Source: JBBDJB01 sp040880125 | Lineage (GTDB): Bacteria; Planctomycetota; Planctomycetia; Pirellulales; JBBDJB01 | Direction: 5' to 3' | NCBI GenBank assembly: GCA_040880125.1 | Contig: JBBDJB010000022.1 | Coordinates: 1 to 32,930, forward strand | Length of the DNA: 32,930 nucleotides | Shown: positions 8,101 to 14,565 of the stretch, in pieces | How the letters are laid out: each line of letters opens with the position of its first letter | How positions within the stretch are numbered: the stretch's first letter is position 1 | Made by a program: the position numbers and the translations under genes | Notes under the pieces: model-generated | Databases searched by the model: none | What the model saw: the letters and a program-made list of their open reading frames with translations, nothing else | Told to the model about the DNA's origin: nothing

Positions 8101-8155
8101 TCTGCGCCCGTCGCTCGATCGACTCCAGATCATGTTGCGTAAGCTGCTGGGTCAC
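5120..8155 (-). CDS. putA: Bifunctional proline dehydrogenase / P5C dehydrogenase
   Basis: This 1011-residue enzyme oxidises proline to glutamate in two steps. The N-terminal half is an FAD-dependent proline dehydrogenase barrel (SIKLSALDSQFDPID, LNVDMESYHTKD, VWVRIVKGAYWDYE, and the closing RVYMPYGELIPGMAYLVRRL with substrate-binding arginines). The C-terminal half is an NAD-dependent aldehyde dehydrogenase: ISPWNFPLAI, FTGSRPVG, and GYQGQKCSACSR with the catalytic Cys at 803. It lacks the ribbon-helix-helix DNA-binding domain of enteric PutA and has only a short tail, so it matches the short 'minimalist' PutA class and should not repress its own gene. The reading frame can be opened back to a TTG at 8266, but that lies upstream of a good -10/-35 pair, so I prefer the GTG at 8155. 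No Shine-Dalgarno is clear. Confidence 0.93.
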   Translation of the reverse strand: MTQQLTQHDLESIERRAQTLGRELFVRLPEGHPHVWQRAWWDERIMNWAVRDPALKVQMFRLVDVLPMLHTPEAVAGHVQEYFADVKDRLPRIMQMGLSVAEPDSLAGRVMARLARAGARRQARNFIAGTNVREVIRAARQQRELRRGFTLDILGEAVTSDSEAQGYFDAYLDLIENVSPTVNSWPEIPQIDRDPRGELPRCNISIKLSALDSQFDPIDPAGSTERVGRRLRELLRAARRQRAFLNVDMESYHTKDVTLHIFQQVLVEEEFRDTSDVGIVIQCYLKDAEQDLVALRDWAAQRGTPVWVRIVKGAYWDYETIHATANRWPVPVYQQKWQSDVNFERQSRFLMQNRDLLRPAIASHNIRSLAYALAAAEHLGVDKRDFELQMLYGMADDEKNALVDLGYRLRVYMPYGELIPGMAYLVRRLLENTSNESFLRATRSERISPETLLMNPLEHQNDRQAGDGHPPAASTATLPDQSPYWEHFENEPLRDFARAEQRAAFQKALDGVRSRLGDYHPLVIGGEKVDTADHIVSRDPSLTDRIVGETASATAEDAAGAVAAARKAWPAWAATPAAERAKYVRRAADAMRKRRNELSAWEVFECAKGWREADGDVCEAIDFCEYYAAGAIEMNRPHGVEVPGEENRFVYLPRGVAAVISPWNFPLAILTGMTTAALVTGNTVIMKPAEQSPIIAALLMEIFSEVGLPPGVLNYLPGEGETAGAALVEHSDVDLIAFTGSRPVGLSINARAAELSRDSTRGVKRVIAEMGGKNAIVIDDDADLDEAVMGVVKSAFGYQGQKCSACSRVIVLDHVYDTFLSRLIEAVRSLKIGPAEDPSNSVGPVIDADSLAKIREYIEIGRREGREVLAVDAGALAEQGHFVGPHIFADVDPDARIAQEEIFGPVLTVIRAADLTDAFRIANGTQYGLTAGFYSRSPERLERASREILVGNLYLNRGCTGAIVGRQPFGGFKMSGIGSKAGGPDYLLQFVVPKTVTENTMRRGFAPTSTE

Positions 8156-8228
8156 GGGCGGTTGCTGATTAATTGCAAGTCGATTCGTAGCAGATGGTAA
8201 ATCCGGAATCCGCAGTGGCAACTGCCGA

Positions 8229-8257
8229 ATTCTACGCGCCGGCCGCGGTTCTGAGAA
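8229..8257 (-). promoter_or_regulatory. Probable promoter of putA
   Basis: On the minus strand TTCTCA (8257-8252) and TAGAAT (8234-8229) are 17 nt apart. A transcript would start near 8222, giving a leader of about 67 nt before the GTG at 8155 and ruling out the TTG at 8266. Confidence 0.5.
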
Positions 8258-8589
8258 TCGCCCCAAGTTTCATGCACAACCGCCGGCGCGGTACACTAAC
8301 AGGCAACGGTGCGGCGGGCGGTAGCACAATGAGTCGCCAACACAGCTTCGTACCTTGCACGTTCGTGCGAAAACCCCCAGGGGCATCTGAGCGAGAAGGG
8401 GTCCACACAGGTCGGCGTCGAATAGAGAAGCGGCGACCCGCCTTCGCGTAGCTACCGGCGGTGGTACGCATGAATTCGCACGCGCACCGCAAGACGGCAG
8501 GATTGGTTGCGGTCGGCGCATTGCCGGCTGCGAAAGGGCACTGCTGGACACGGTGAGTAGTGGCGCTCCAGCGATGCCCTGACGCTCCA

Positions 8590-8623
8590 CTCCCCCCGGC
8601 CCTCTCCGCATGGGGAGAGTGAG
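8590..8623 (+). repeat. CCCTCTCC palindrome, diverged (P8)
   Basis: ACTCCCCCCGG, then CCCTCTCCG and GGGGAGAGTGAG. The first 5' arm is degraded, while the second pairs with the 3' arm. Confidence 0.75.
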
Positions 8624-8645
8624 TGTCCCGTCTCCGTGCCACCCG

Positions 8646-8668
8646 GCACAGACAAGGAATGTCTGTAC
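8646..8668 (-). repeat. Palindrome family 1, reverse orientation
   Basis: GCACAGACA and TGTCTGTAC arms around AGGAA. It sits 16 bp after the stop of the sigma-54 regulator. Confidence 0.8.
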
Positions 8669-8683
8669 CACGTACGGCGATCT

Positions 8684-10060
8684 TTATCGCGACGCCATCT
8701 CTTCCAGGCCCAGCCGCTTCATCTTCTTGTAAAGCGTCGTGCGGTTAATGCCCAGGGCGTCGGCCGTGGCATTGCGGTTCCACCCGTTGGATTCAAGCAT
8801 GTCGAGAATGATGCGCCGCTCGGGGGCTTCCAGCGCCTCCTTCAGACTGCGGCCGGTGCCACTGGACGAGGAGGTGTAGGCCGCGCCGCCGGAGATATCG
8901 CTCGGCAGATCCTGCACGTCGATTCGGTCGCCTTTGCCCAACAGGACCGCCCGTTCCACGACATTTTCCAACTCGCGCACGTTGCCAGGCCAGCGATATC
9001 GCTGCAGTGCCGACATCGCCTCCTCGGTAAAGCCGCTGGCGGCTCGGCCCGATTCCTCCCGCACCTTTTCGAGAAAGGTCTGAGCCAGAAGTGGAATGTC
9101 GCCCAGCCGCTCTCGCAGCGGCGGAAGCGTGATGTTGATGACATTCACCCGATAATAAAGGTCTTGCCGAAATGTTCCCCGGCTGACGCATTGGGCCAGG
9201 TCGTCGTTGGTGGCCAGGATGATTCGAGTATCGACCTTGAAGGTCTTCGTGCCGCCGACCTGTTCGAACTCCAACTCTTGCAGGACGCGGAGCAACTTGA
9301 CCTGCAGAGCCGGGCTGGCCGTGCTGATTTCGTCGAGGAAGATCGTACCGCCGTCGGCCTGCATGAACTTGCCGAGCTTTTCGCCGACCGCACCGGTGAA
9401 TGCGCCCGCCGCGTGCCCGAAAAGTTCGCTTTCCAGCAGCGTCTCGGGCAGCGCTCCGCAGGCCACCTCGATGAACGGTCCGTCGCGCCGGCTACTGCGG
9501 CGGTGCAGCGCCCGGGCGATCAGCGACTTGCCGGTGCCGCTTTCGCCGGTGACCAGGACAGTAGCCCGCGTATCCGCGACACTATCGATCATGTCGAAGA
9601 TGCGCCGCATATGGTGTTCCTGGCCAATGATGTTCTCCATGCCGTATCGCATGTCGAGCTGCGCTTTGAGCTGTTGGTTCTCCTCCATTACCGTCCGCTG
9701 CGTGATGGCCCGATCAATGGCCATCTTCAGCTCTTCGTCGATGAGCGGCTTGGTGAGAAAGTCGAACGCGCCGGCGCGGATCGCCTCGATGGCAGTCTCC
9801 ACAGAGCCGTAGCCGCTGATCATGATGACCGGCATGTCGGGCCACTTCTTTCGCGCGTGGGCGAGGATCTCGAAGCCGTCGCCGTCCTGCAGGCGGATGT
9901 CCACCAGCACCAGGTCGAAAGCGCGGCGATCGATCGCGGCGACCGCCCCCGGCTGCCCGGTGGCCGGGGTGACGTCGTAGTCCAACTCGCGCAGCCAACT
10001 GCTCATCGATTCGAGAAGTTGCCGATCGTCGTCGACCAACAGCAGCGATGTCTTCTTCAT
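8684..10060 (-). CDS. Sigma-54-dependent response regulator (NtrC family)
   Basis: This 458-residue cytoplasmic regulator has three parts. The receiver domain (about 4-118) keeps its acidic pair, the phosphate acceptor D54 and K104. The AAA+ sigma-54 activation domain (about 143-375) has Walker A GESGTGKS (172-179), the sigma-54 contact loop GAFTGA (219-224) and Walker B TIFLDE (239-244). The C-terminal Fis-type helix-turn-helix is NATADALGINRTTLYKKMKR. All key residues are intact, so it should activate sigma-54 promoters upon phosphorylation. No histidine kinase gene is adjacent, so the partner is encoded elsewhere. AGGA 11 nt before the ATG at 10060 supports the start. It is divergent from the NarL-type regulator across a 780-bp gap. 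Targets are not visible in this window. Confidence 0.94.
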   Translation of the reverse strand: MKKTSLLLVDDDRQLLESMSSWLRELDYDVTPATGQPGAVAAIDRRAFDLVLVDIRLQDGDGFEILAHARKKWPDMPVIMISGYGSVETAIEAIRAGAFDFLTKPLIDEELKMAIDRAITQRTVMEENQQLKAQLDMRYGMENIIGQEHHMRRIFDMIDSVADTRATVLVTGESGTGKSLIARALHRRSSRRDGPFIEVACGALPETLLESELFGHAAGAFTGAVGEKLGKFMQADGGTIFLDEISTASPALQVKLLRVLQELEFEQVGGTKTFKVDTRIILATNDDLAQCVSRGTFRQDLYYRVNVINITLPPLRERLGDIPLLAQTFLEKVREESGRAASGFTEEAMSALQRYRWPGNVRELENVVERAVLLGKGDRIDVQDLPSDISGGAAYTSSSSGTGRSLKEALEAPERRIILDMLESNGWNRNATADALGINRTTLYKKMKRLGLEEMASR

Positions 10061-10366
10061 ACGAGTACGGTCCTGCGGGCCGTCTGTTCGACGGCGTCGC
10101 TCGAGAGTGTCTGTTCCGAAAACCGTCGCCTTGTACCTGTTGTGCAGACTGGACCGAACTTGCGGACCTGTCCACGTGCTTCGGCGCCATGCACCGTCCG
10201 CGGCGGCATCACCAGCAGCGGTCGTTCACTATCATCTACGTCACAGGTTGTGTCCGGTCAACGCGACGCACCCGCGATACGGCGGCTTCCACTTCCCGTG
10301 AACGCAAAGGCCGGAAATGAAGCACCCAATGGAACGTCTGTGCCACCGGTAAGGTGCGACCCCTTA

Positions 10367-10401
10367 CTCCCTCTCCCTCCGGGAGAGGGCCGGGGAGAGG
10401 G
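10367..10401 (-). repeat. CCCTCTCC palindrome, - orientation (P9)
   Basis: One CTCCCTCTCCC arm is followed by two GGGAGAGGG-type arms. Read on the minus strand it continues into GTAAGG, as P1 and P2 do on the plus strand. Confidence 0.85.
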
Positions 10402-10459
10402 CTTGCGGCGTTGGCGAGAACCTTCCACATCCCGGTCGAAATGTCGCAAAACGAGCATT

Positions 10460-10507
10460 GCGCACAGACGGGAATGTCTGCGCCACCGGTAAAGAATGTC
10501 TGTGGCA
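10460..10507 (-). repeat. Palindrome family 1 plus adjoining half copy
   Basis: A full copy at 10460-10484 (CGCAGACATTCCCGTCTGTG on the minus strand) is followed by a half copy with GAATGTCTGTGGCA. Another half copy (GGAACGTCTGTGCCA) begins near 10331, so palindrome P9 is flanked by family-1 pieces on both sides. Confidence 0.75.
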
Positions 10508-10840
10508 TTGGCAAGAAATGCCCGCAGCCACCGGAAGAAACTTACCCGCTTCCGTGGCCGTTCCCCCAGTGCCGAAACCCGCCGGGGCGAGCTATGGTTT
10601 CTATCGCCATCGGCCGATGAGGGCACCCCCGGCAGGGGTTACCCGGCGGCCCGATCGAGTCTATTATTCCGGTGCGGGGGATTGGAAAGGCCGGCGTGCT
10701 TTGCGCTCCGCCGTTTGTCGCCGGTGCGGTGACTTTGGTCGGCCGCCATCGTGGCCTAGTCCCGCGGACGACCCACGCGATCGTGGGACGCCCGGAACGA
10801 GGAGGATGTACATTGAAAAAGCGACTCACAGGTGAGGGCT

Positions 10841-11488
10841 ATGGAGAAAACGATGACCATTCGGGTGGTAGTGGCCGACGATCACGAGGTGGTGCGCACC
10901 GGTCTGGCTAGCTTGTTGGCCGGTGCGGATATCGAAATCGTCGCCGAGGCCGGAGGCGGAAACGAGGCCGTCCAACAGGTGCGCGAGCACCGGCCGGACG
11001 TGGTGCTGCTCGACATTCGCATGGCCGACGGTGACGGGCTGGCGGCGCTGGAGACGATTGTCGAGCAGTCGCCCCACACCAAGGTCGTGATGCTTTCGAC
11101 CTACGACAATCCCACGTATATCGCCCGCGCCGTAGCGCTCGGCGCGAGCGACTATGTCCTGAAGGGTTCCAGCCGAGAAGAGATCATCTCCACCATTCAA
11201 TCGGTTGTCGGCGGCCAATCGCCCAGCGGCTCGGGCGCATGGAAGAAGGTTAGCCGGACGATGAGCACCAAGAGCCCCCTGGTCGACGGCAACCCGCCGC
11301 TCACCAAGCGCGAGACGCAGGTGCTCCGTCACGTGGCGCTCGGCCTGAGCAACAAGGAGATCGGCCAGTCGCTGGGGATCAGCATCGAGACAGTCAAAGA
11401 GCACGTGCAAAATATCCTGCGCAAGATCGCGGTGAGCGATCGCACGCAGGCCGCCGTGTGGGCGGTCCGCCAGGGAATTATCGAGTAG
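10841..11488 (+). CDS. NarL/LuxR-type response regulator
   Basis: This 215-residue two-domain regulator has a receiver domain (about 5-125) with the acidic pair DD in VVVADDHEVV, the phosphate acceptor D58 in VVLLDIRMADGDG, and the lysine in DYVLKGS. A short linker leads to a LuxR-type helix-turn-helix (about 150-210) with LTKRETQVLRHVALGLSNKE and SIETVKEHVQNILRKI. All key residues are present. ATG 10841 is preceded by AGGTGAG, and ATG 10853 is preceded by GGAG and gives the commoner MTIRVVVADDH beginning; either may be used. No kinase gene is nearby. A family-2 palindrome 36 bp after the stop could act as its 3' hairpin. The signal and targets are unknown. Confidence 0.93.
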   Translation: MEKTMTIRVVVADDHEVVRTGLASLLAGADIEIVAEAGGGNEAVQQVREHRPDVVLLDIRMADGDGLAALETIVEQSPHTKVVMLSTYDNPTYIARAVALGASDYVLKGSSREEIISTIQSVVGGQSPSGSGAWKKVSRTMSTKSPLVDGNPPLTKRETQVLRHVALGLSNKEIGQSLGISIETVKEHVQNILRKIAVSDRTQAAVWAVRQGIIE

Positions 11489-11519
11489 GTCGACTGCCGT
11501 TTCTAAGCTGTTGCCCCGA

Positions 11520-11549
11520 GGGTGCCACTGCTGGCGTGTCCAGCAGTGC
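11520..11549 (+). repeat. Palindrome family 2 (CACTGCTGG-CGTGT-CCAGCAGTG)
   Basis: A 9-bp or longer perfect stem after GGGTGC. Related copies lie at 8536-8553 (half), 12768-12800, 14491-14513 and 30493-30524. Its position just after the NarL-type gene allows a role as a transcript end. Confidence 0.85.
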
Positions 11550-11640
11550 TCTTCTGGCCCTTGGAGCCGTGAGTCCGTCACGATCAACGTTGCGAATTAG
11601 TCGAGATGGAGCGGCTGCCCGATTTAGCACCGGATCGAAG

Positions 11641-11675
11641 CCCTCTCCCCGGCCCTCTCCCAGAGGGAGAGGGAG
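11641..11675 (+). repeat. CCCTCTCC palindrome, + orientation (P10)
   Basis: CCCTCTCCCC, GG, CCCTCTCCC, AGA, GGGAGAGGGAG. It lies in the 311-bp gap between the convergent NarL-type and xerC genes, which otherwise holds the family-2 palindrome and the heptamer array. Confidence 0.9.
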
Positions 11676-11750
11676 CAGGAACGCGGCCCGGCGTTAAAAA
11701 GACAAGAAGCTGCCCCATCAACTCGCGCGGGAATGCGCCCGGCGGTCTCA

Positions 11751-11800
11751 TCCCGCACCCCGCACCCCGCACCCCGCATCCCGCATCCCGCATCCCGCAT
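11751..11800 (-). repeat. Heptamer tandem array (seven units of YCCCGCA)
   Basis: Seven 7-bp units run from 11751 and end on the last base of the xerC stop codon. Three units are CCCCGCA and four are TCCCGCA. On the minus strand, which is the xerC sense strand, this reads as regularly spaced G3-G4 runs, a textbook G-quadruplex pattern with short loops, placed directly after the stop codon. A related array lies at 14521-14552. Confidence 0.88.
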
Positions 11801-12699
11801 CAGCTCGCCCGGGGATGCGCCCGTCGGTAGGCCTCGCGAAGATTGGCCGTGCTGACGTGCGTGTAGATCTGCGTGGTCACCAGGCTTTTGTGACCCAACA
11901 GCTCCTGCACGCTACGGATGTCCGCGCCGCCGTCGAGCAGATGCGTGGCGAAACTGTGCCGCAGAGTGTGCGGCGTGGTGCGGCGGTCGAGGCTCGTCTC
12001 GCCCAGATACTTCTCCAGCATGCGGGCGACACTCCGCGTGGTCAGCCGCCGGCCGAACTTGTTCACAAACACCGGGGCCTCGCGTCCGCTGGGCTGATCG
12101 GCCGCCAGCTTGCGCGCCGCGAGCCACTTCTCGAGCGCGGTAATGGCATACGAACCGAGCGGCGCGATCCGCTCCTTGCGGCCCTTGCCGCGCACGCGGA
12201 CCACACCCTCGTCCATATCCACATCGCCATCGTTGATGCCGACCAATTCGCTCACGCGCAGTCCGGCGGAGTAGAGCGTCTCGAGCATCGCCCGGTCGCG
12301 CAATCCGAGCGGGTCATTCGCCGGCGGGGCCTGGAGCAATCGGCCGATCTCGTCGGTCGAGAGAAAATGCGGCAGCCGGTGCGGCTTTCGCGGCGTGCGC
12401 AATGCCGTGGCGGGATTGGTGGTCACCCACTCTTCGCGCCGGCCGAAGCGGAAGAAGCTCCGCAACGAGGCGAGGTGCCGTGAGATCGTTGTCTTGGCAT
12501 AGCCCGCATCGTGCAGCGCCGCCACATACCCCCGCAGATCGAGCATGCTGATCTCGCGGGGGCTGGGCGATTGGCCGGTGCTATCGCTCAGATAGTCGGC
12601 CAGGGCCGTCAGATCTTCGCGATAGCTTTTGATCGTGTGCTGCGACGCATTGCGCTCGACGCGCAGGTATCGCAGGAATTGAGCGATCTCTTTCTGCAT
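11800..12699 (-). CDS. xerC: Tyrosine recombinase XerC/XerD
   Basis: This 299-residue site-specific recombinase resolves chromosome dimers at dif together with its partner. It has the N-terminal SAM-like core-binding domain (about 1-90: HTIKSYREDLTALADYL, SLRSFFRF) and the catalytic domain with R148 (GLRVSEL), K172 (GKGRKER), H244 and R247 (HTLRHSFATHLL), H270 (ELLGHKSL) and nucleophile Y279 (QIYTHV). The full set is intact and the length is typical of Xer proteins rather than phage integrases. FVNKFGRRLTTRSVARM and VQELLGH lean to XerC, RLPHFLSTDEIGRLLQAP leans to XerD; XerC is my preference. It is probably co-oriented with the 81-residue gene upstream, separated by 128 bp full of palindromes. 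No dif-like site was found in the window. Confidence 0.92.
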   Translation of the reverse strand: MQKEIAQFLRYLRVERNASQHTIKSYREDLTALADYLSDSTGQSPSPREISMLDLRGYVAALHDAGYAKTTISRHLASLRSFFRFGRREEWVTTNPATALRTPRKPHRLPHFLSTDEIGRLLQAPPANDPLGLRDRAMLETLYSAGLRVSELVGINDGDVDMDEGVVRVRGKGRKERIAPLGSYAITALEKWLAARKLAADQPSGREAPVFVNKFGRRLTTRSVARMLEKYLGETSLDRRTTPHTLRHSFATHLLDGGADIRSVQELLGHKSLVTTQIYTHVSTANLREAYRRAHPRAS

Positions 12700-12707
12700 G
12701 TGCCGGT

Positions 12708-12800
12708 GGCACAGTTATTCCTGTCTGTGCCTTCGTAGGGTCCACTGTGCGGACCATGGTGGTGATTGGGTGCCACTATTGGGCTTGTCAAGAAGTGCCC
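12708..12800. repeat. Cluster of three different palindromes
   Basis: In 93 bp lie a family-1 copy (12708-12731, GGCACAG / CTGTCTGTGCC), a separate hairpin GGTCC-ACTGTGC-GGACC (12739-12755), and a family-2 copy (12768-12800, GGGTGCCACT / AAGTGCCC). They sit between the stop of the 81-residue gene and the start of xerC, so they would be in the leader of xerC or in a shared transcript. Confidence 0.75.
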
Positions 12801-12827
12801 TTCACGTTGTCCTCGGATTTGCGGCGT

Positions 12828-13073
12828 CTAAAGCCACTCATCGTGGTCGCTGGGTTGCGGCAGGGAAAATCGCCGCGCCTCGCTCAGCTCACGCTGTTCG
12901 CGGCGGAGCCGCTGGCTCAGCACCGCGGCGTCGTACCAACTGAAGCTCAACTCGGGGTTCGAAGCGTAGCGACCGAACGTGCGCAGCGTTTCGGCCCGCT
13001 TCGAGTCGTCATACAGAAAGATGTATCGTTCGTCGCCCTTCACCAAGGCAAGCACATTGATGTCATGACTCAC
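12828..13073 (-). CDS. Small conserved protein upstream of xerC
   Basis: This 81-residue soluble protein resembles small proteins I associate with planctomycete genomes, with LVKGDERYIFLYDDSKRAE, TFGRYASNPELSFSWYDAAVL and a basic C-terminal helix (LSQRLRREQRELSEARRF). No enzymatic motif, signal peptide or membrane segment is visible. The start is the GTG at 13073, supported by AAGGAG 10 nt upstream; there is no in-frame ATG nearby. It reads in the same direction as xerC, 128 bp before it, so the two could share a transcript. The function is unknown. Confidence 0.72.
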   Translation of the reverse strand: MSHDINVLALVKGDERYIFLYDDSKRAETLRTFGRYASNPELSFSWYDAAVLSQRLRREQRELSEARRFSLPQPSDHDEWL

Positions 13074-13203
13074 GGCCAGAATACTCCTTCACGGCGAGCG
13101 TGGCGGCGATGCTGGGGGCAGTCCGTTGGTTTGTGGCGGGAGTGGATCGAACAGCCGGTTGAAGCATCGCCCTTGCTGGCCACCTTCAACGCGCGCCAAG
13201 TGC

Positions 13204-13276
13204 CGGAGCTCGGCTCCGCTCGGCGGGCAGAACAGCGGCTGGGGGCCGCCGCCTGCGCATCACTTCCTTGTGATGC
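13204..13276. repeat. Two perfect hairpins upstream of the 81-residue gene
   Basis: CGGAGC-TCG-GCTCCG (13204-13218) and GCATCAC-TTCCTT-GTGATGC (13257-13276). They lie between the lipoprotein stop and the 81-residue gene. Neither is followed by a T-run; they may be 3' hairpins of the lipoprotein mRNA. Confidence 0.5.
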
Positions 13277-13314
13277 TGCAGCCAGACAAACGCGGCGCAC
13301 GGCTGCTACGCGTG

Positions 13315-14319
13315 TTATCGGCTGTCGGACCACTGCCACACCACTTGGCTTTCACCGGCGCCGCCGCGCGCCGAGAGCATCTCGCAAATGTTCAGATGAC
13401 AGCAGAATCGGAGGAACTCGTCATCGCGCCGCAAGATCGCCTTCCAACCTCCCAGGCGTGCGTCATTGCGAAAGAACGCATAGCTTGCCAGCGCCTCGGT
13501 CAAATCGGCGTCGTTGCCGTGATAAATCCGCGTTTGGCTCAACACCGGACCGCTGTGCGGCGTGCATTGCGCTGCATCGGCTGGCGCCAGCGGTGTGCTC
13601 AGCTCCGCGCCGAGCTGCGCATCATCCGGCGCCGGCAGCGCGCCGATCGTTTCGTCTGTGTCGGTTGGTGCGGTCATCGCAAGCGTATCGGCATGCGCGG
13701 TTAGGCGACCGGGCCGCGATGTGGGGTCGAGCAGCATCTCGCCGGCCGGCGGAGCCATGCCAGCGGGAAGCGGCGGTGGCGTGGGAGTCTGCGAGGCCAG
13801 CTCCGCACGGGCTTCGGCAAACTGCGACTCAAAGATCAAGGGCGGCGGAATGAACTCTTCCTCCGGCGTACCCCAGGGCAATCCGTAGCCGGGCGGGATA
13901 TGGTGGAAGCACGCATTGGTCGCGAACCACTCCACCTTCAAACCGATGCGCGGCGGATAGTAGGGCGAGTAGTCCGTGACCGCTCCGATCACGATCGCAT
14001 CGACGCCCAACAGTTGCGCCAGTCGCCGCGCCTCGGCCGCGCCCTCCAGGCGCACCTGGTGCCGCAGCATCATCTCGCCCACCACTGCCGGAGGCACGAC
14101 GTCGAATCCCGGGATCGCCTGCAATTCGGCGTAGTACGCGTTGGCGAACTGCATCCCGTCGACCGTCTTTTCGTCGCTTAGATTGAAGAAGGGCGCGACG
14201 GCCACGCGGTGCAGTTGCGGGAAGGGATTATGCACGATCGGTTCATGCCCGATATCTGGCAGCAGACCGCACCCGGCGGCCGCCAGTACCAGCATTGCGA
14301 GCGTGAGCAATCGCAGCAT
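13315..14319 (-). CDS. Lipoprotein with CsgG/PelC-like domain
   Basis: This 334-residue protein has a lipoprotein signal (MLRLLTLAMLVLAAAGC, lipid-modified C17), so it should be anchored in a membrane facing the periplasm. Residues about 35-135 look like the PelC/CsgG/LpoB-type fold: HRVAVAPFFNLSDEKTVDGM, YYAELQAIPGFDVVPPAVVGE and RRLAQLLGVDAIVIGAVTDYSPYY in sections. The middle (about 165-270) is rich in Pro, Thr and Ala and looks disordered. The C-terminus has a folded segment (DADLTEALASYAFFRNDARL, DDEFLRFCCHLNICEML). Proteins of this group support export machines or envelope enzymes, but no such partner is nearby. The ATG at 14319 lacks a clear Shine-Dalgarno. The fold assignment is by sequence pattern only. 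Confidence 0.72.
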   Translation of the reverse strand: MLRLLTLAMLVLAAAGCGLLPDIGHEPIVHNPFPQLHRVAVAPFFNLSDEKTVDGMQFANAYYAELQAIPGFDVVPPAVVGEMMLRHQVRLEGAAEARRLAQLLGVDAIVIGAVTDYSPYYPPRIGLKVEWFATNACFHHIPPGYGLPWGTPEEEFIPPPLIFESQFAEARAELASQTPTPPPLPAGMAPPAGEMLLDPTSRPGRLTAHADTLAMTAPTDTDETIGALPAPDDAQLGAELSTPLAPADAAQCTPHSGPVLSQTRIYHGNDADLTEALASYAFFRNDARLGGWKAILRRDDEFLRFCCHLNICEMLSARGGAGESQVVWQWSDSR

Positions 14320-14333
14320 GAGATTGAACAGTA

Positions 14334-14353
14334 AAGAAGGATCCCCCCTTCTT
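14334..14353 (-). promoter_or_regulatory. 7-bp hairpin in the lipoprotein gene leader
   Basis: AAGAAGG-ATCCCC-CCTTCTT lies 15-34 bp before the ATG of the lipoprotein gene. It may affect ribosome access. Confidence 0.4.
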
Positions 14354-14490
14354 CATTTCGCCAGCGGCCAGCGAAGTACGATCAGCTAGCGGCAAACGTG
14401 CCCATCCGCGAATCGAGTCGATGGCCGCGTCTGCCTTATCGGCAAAGTCTCCGCTACTTCTCCAATCGGAGAATTCGAAAAAGTCGCACC

Positions 14491-14513
14491 GGGTGCCACG
14501 GATCACTGTGCCC
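14491..14513 (+). repeat. Palindrome family 2, diverged
   Basis: GGGTGCCAC and GTGCCCC-type arms around GGATCACT. It directly precedes the heptamer array. Confidence 0.6.
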
Positions 14514-14520
14514 CGCCGCA

Positions 14521-14552
14521 CCCCGAACCCCGAACCCCGCACCCCGCACCCC
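14521..14552 (-). repeat. Heptamer array (five C4 runs, CCCCGMA units)
   Basis: C4 runs begin at 14521, 14528, 14535, 14542 and 14549, exactly 7 bp apart, separated by GAA or GCA. On the minus strand these are five G4 runs with 3-nt loops, a strong G-quadruplex pattern, 13 bp after the stop of the deacetylase gene on that strand. Confidence 0.88.
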
Positions 14553-14565
14553 TAGCGGGGCTCGC

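Larger units (their letters stand above)
8258..8683. other. Gene-free stretch with palindromes
   Basis: No credible gene is visible between the putA promoter and the response regulator stop. It contains a half copy of palindrome family 2 (8536-8553), CCCTCTCC palindrome P8 and a family-1 palindrome. Reading frames here translate the repeats and are not believed. Confidence 0.6.
10061..10840. other. 780-bp gene-free stretch between divergent regulators
   Basis: No credible gene is visible. It holds CCCTCTCC palindrome P9, family-1 palindromes, and a TATTAT box (10662-10667) that could belong to a promoter for the NarL-type regulator but has no good -35. A 9-codon reading frame at 10806-10835 follows GAGGAGG with no spacing and is not believed. 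Confidence 0.55.

Noticed and set aside
8156..8266. N-terminal extension of PutA to the TTG at 8266
   Set aside because: It would start upstream of the -10/-35 pair at 8229-8257 and its sequence is Arg/Pro-rich with no family resemblance.
8636..10492. 618-codon plus-strand frame opposite the sigma-54 regulator
   Set aside because: It is an antisense shadow of a gene with intact receiver, AAA+ and helix-turn-helix motifs, and it continues through palindromes.
10806..10835. Nine-codon leader peptide before the NarL-type regulator
   Set aside because: The GAGGAGG Shine-Dalgarno touches the ATG with no spacing, and no attenuator structure follows.
11751..11800. CRISPR-like array
   Set aside because: The units are only 7 bp with no spacers, and no cas genes are present; it is a simple tandem repeat.
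12747..13853. 368-codon plus-strand frame
   Set aside because: It starts inside the palindrome cluster, overlaps two better-supported minus-strand genes and has an Arg/Ser-rich, featureless product.
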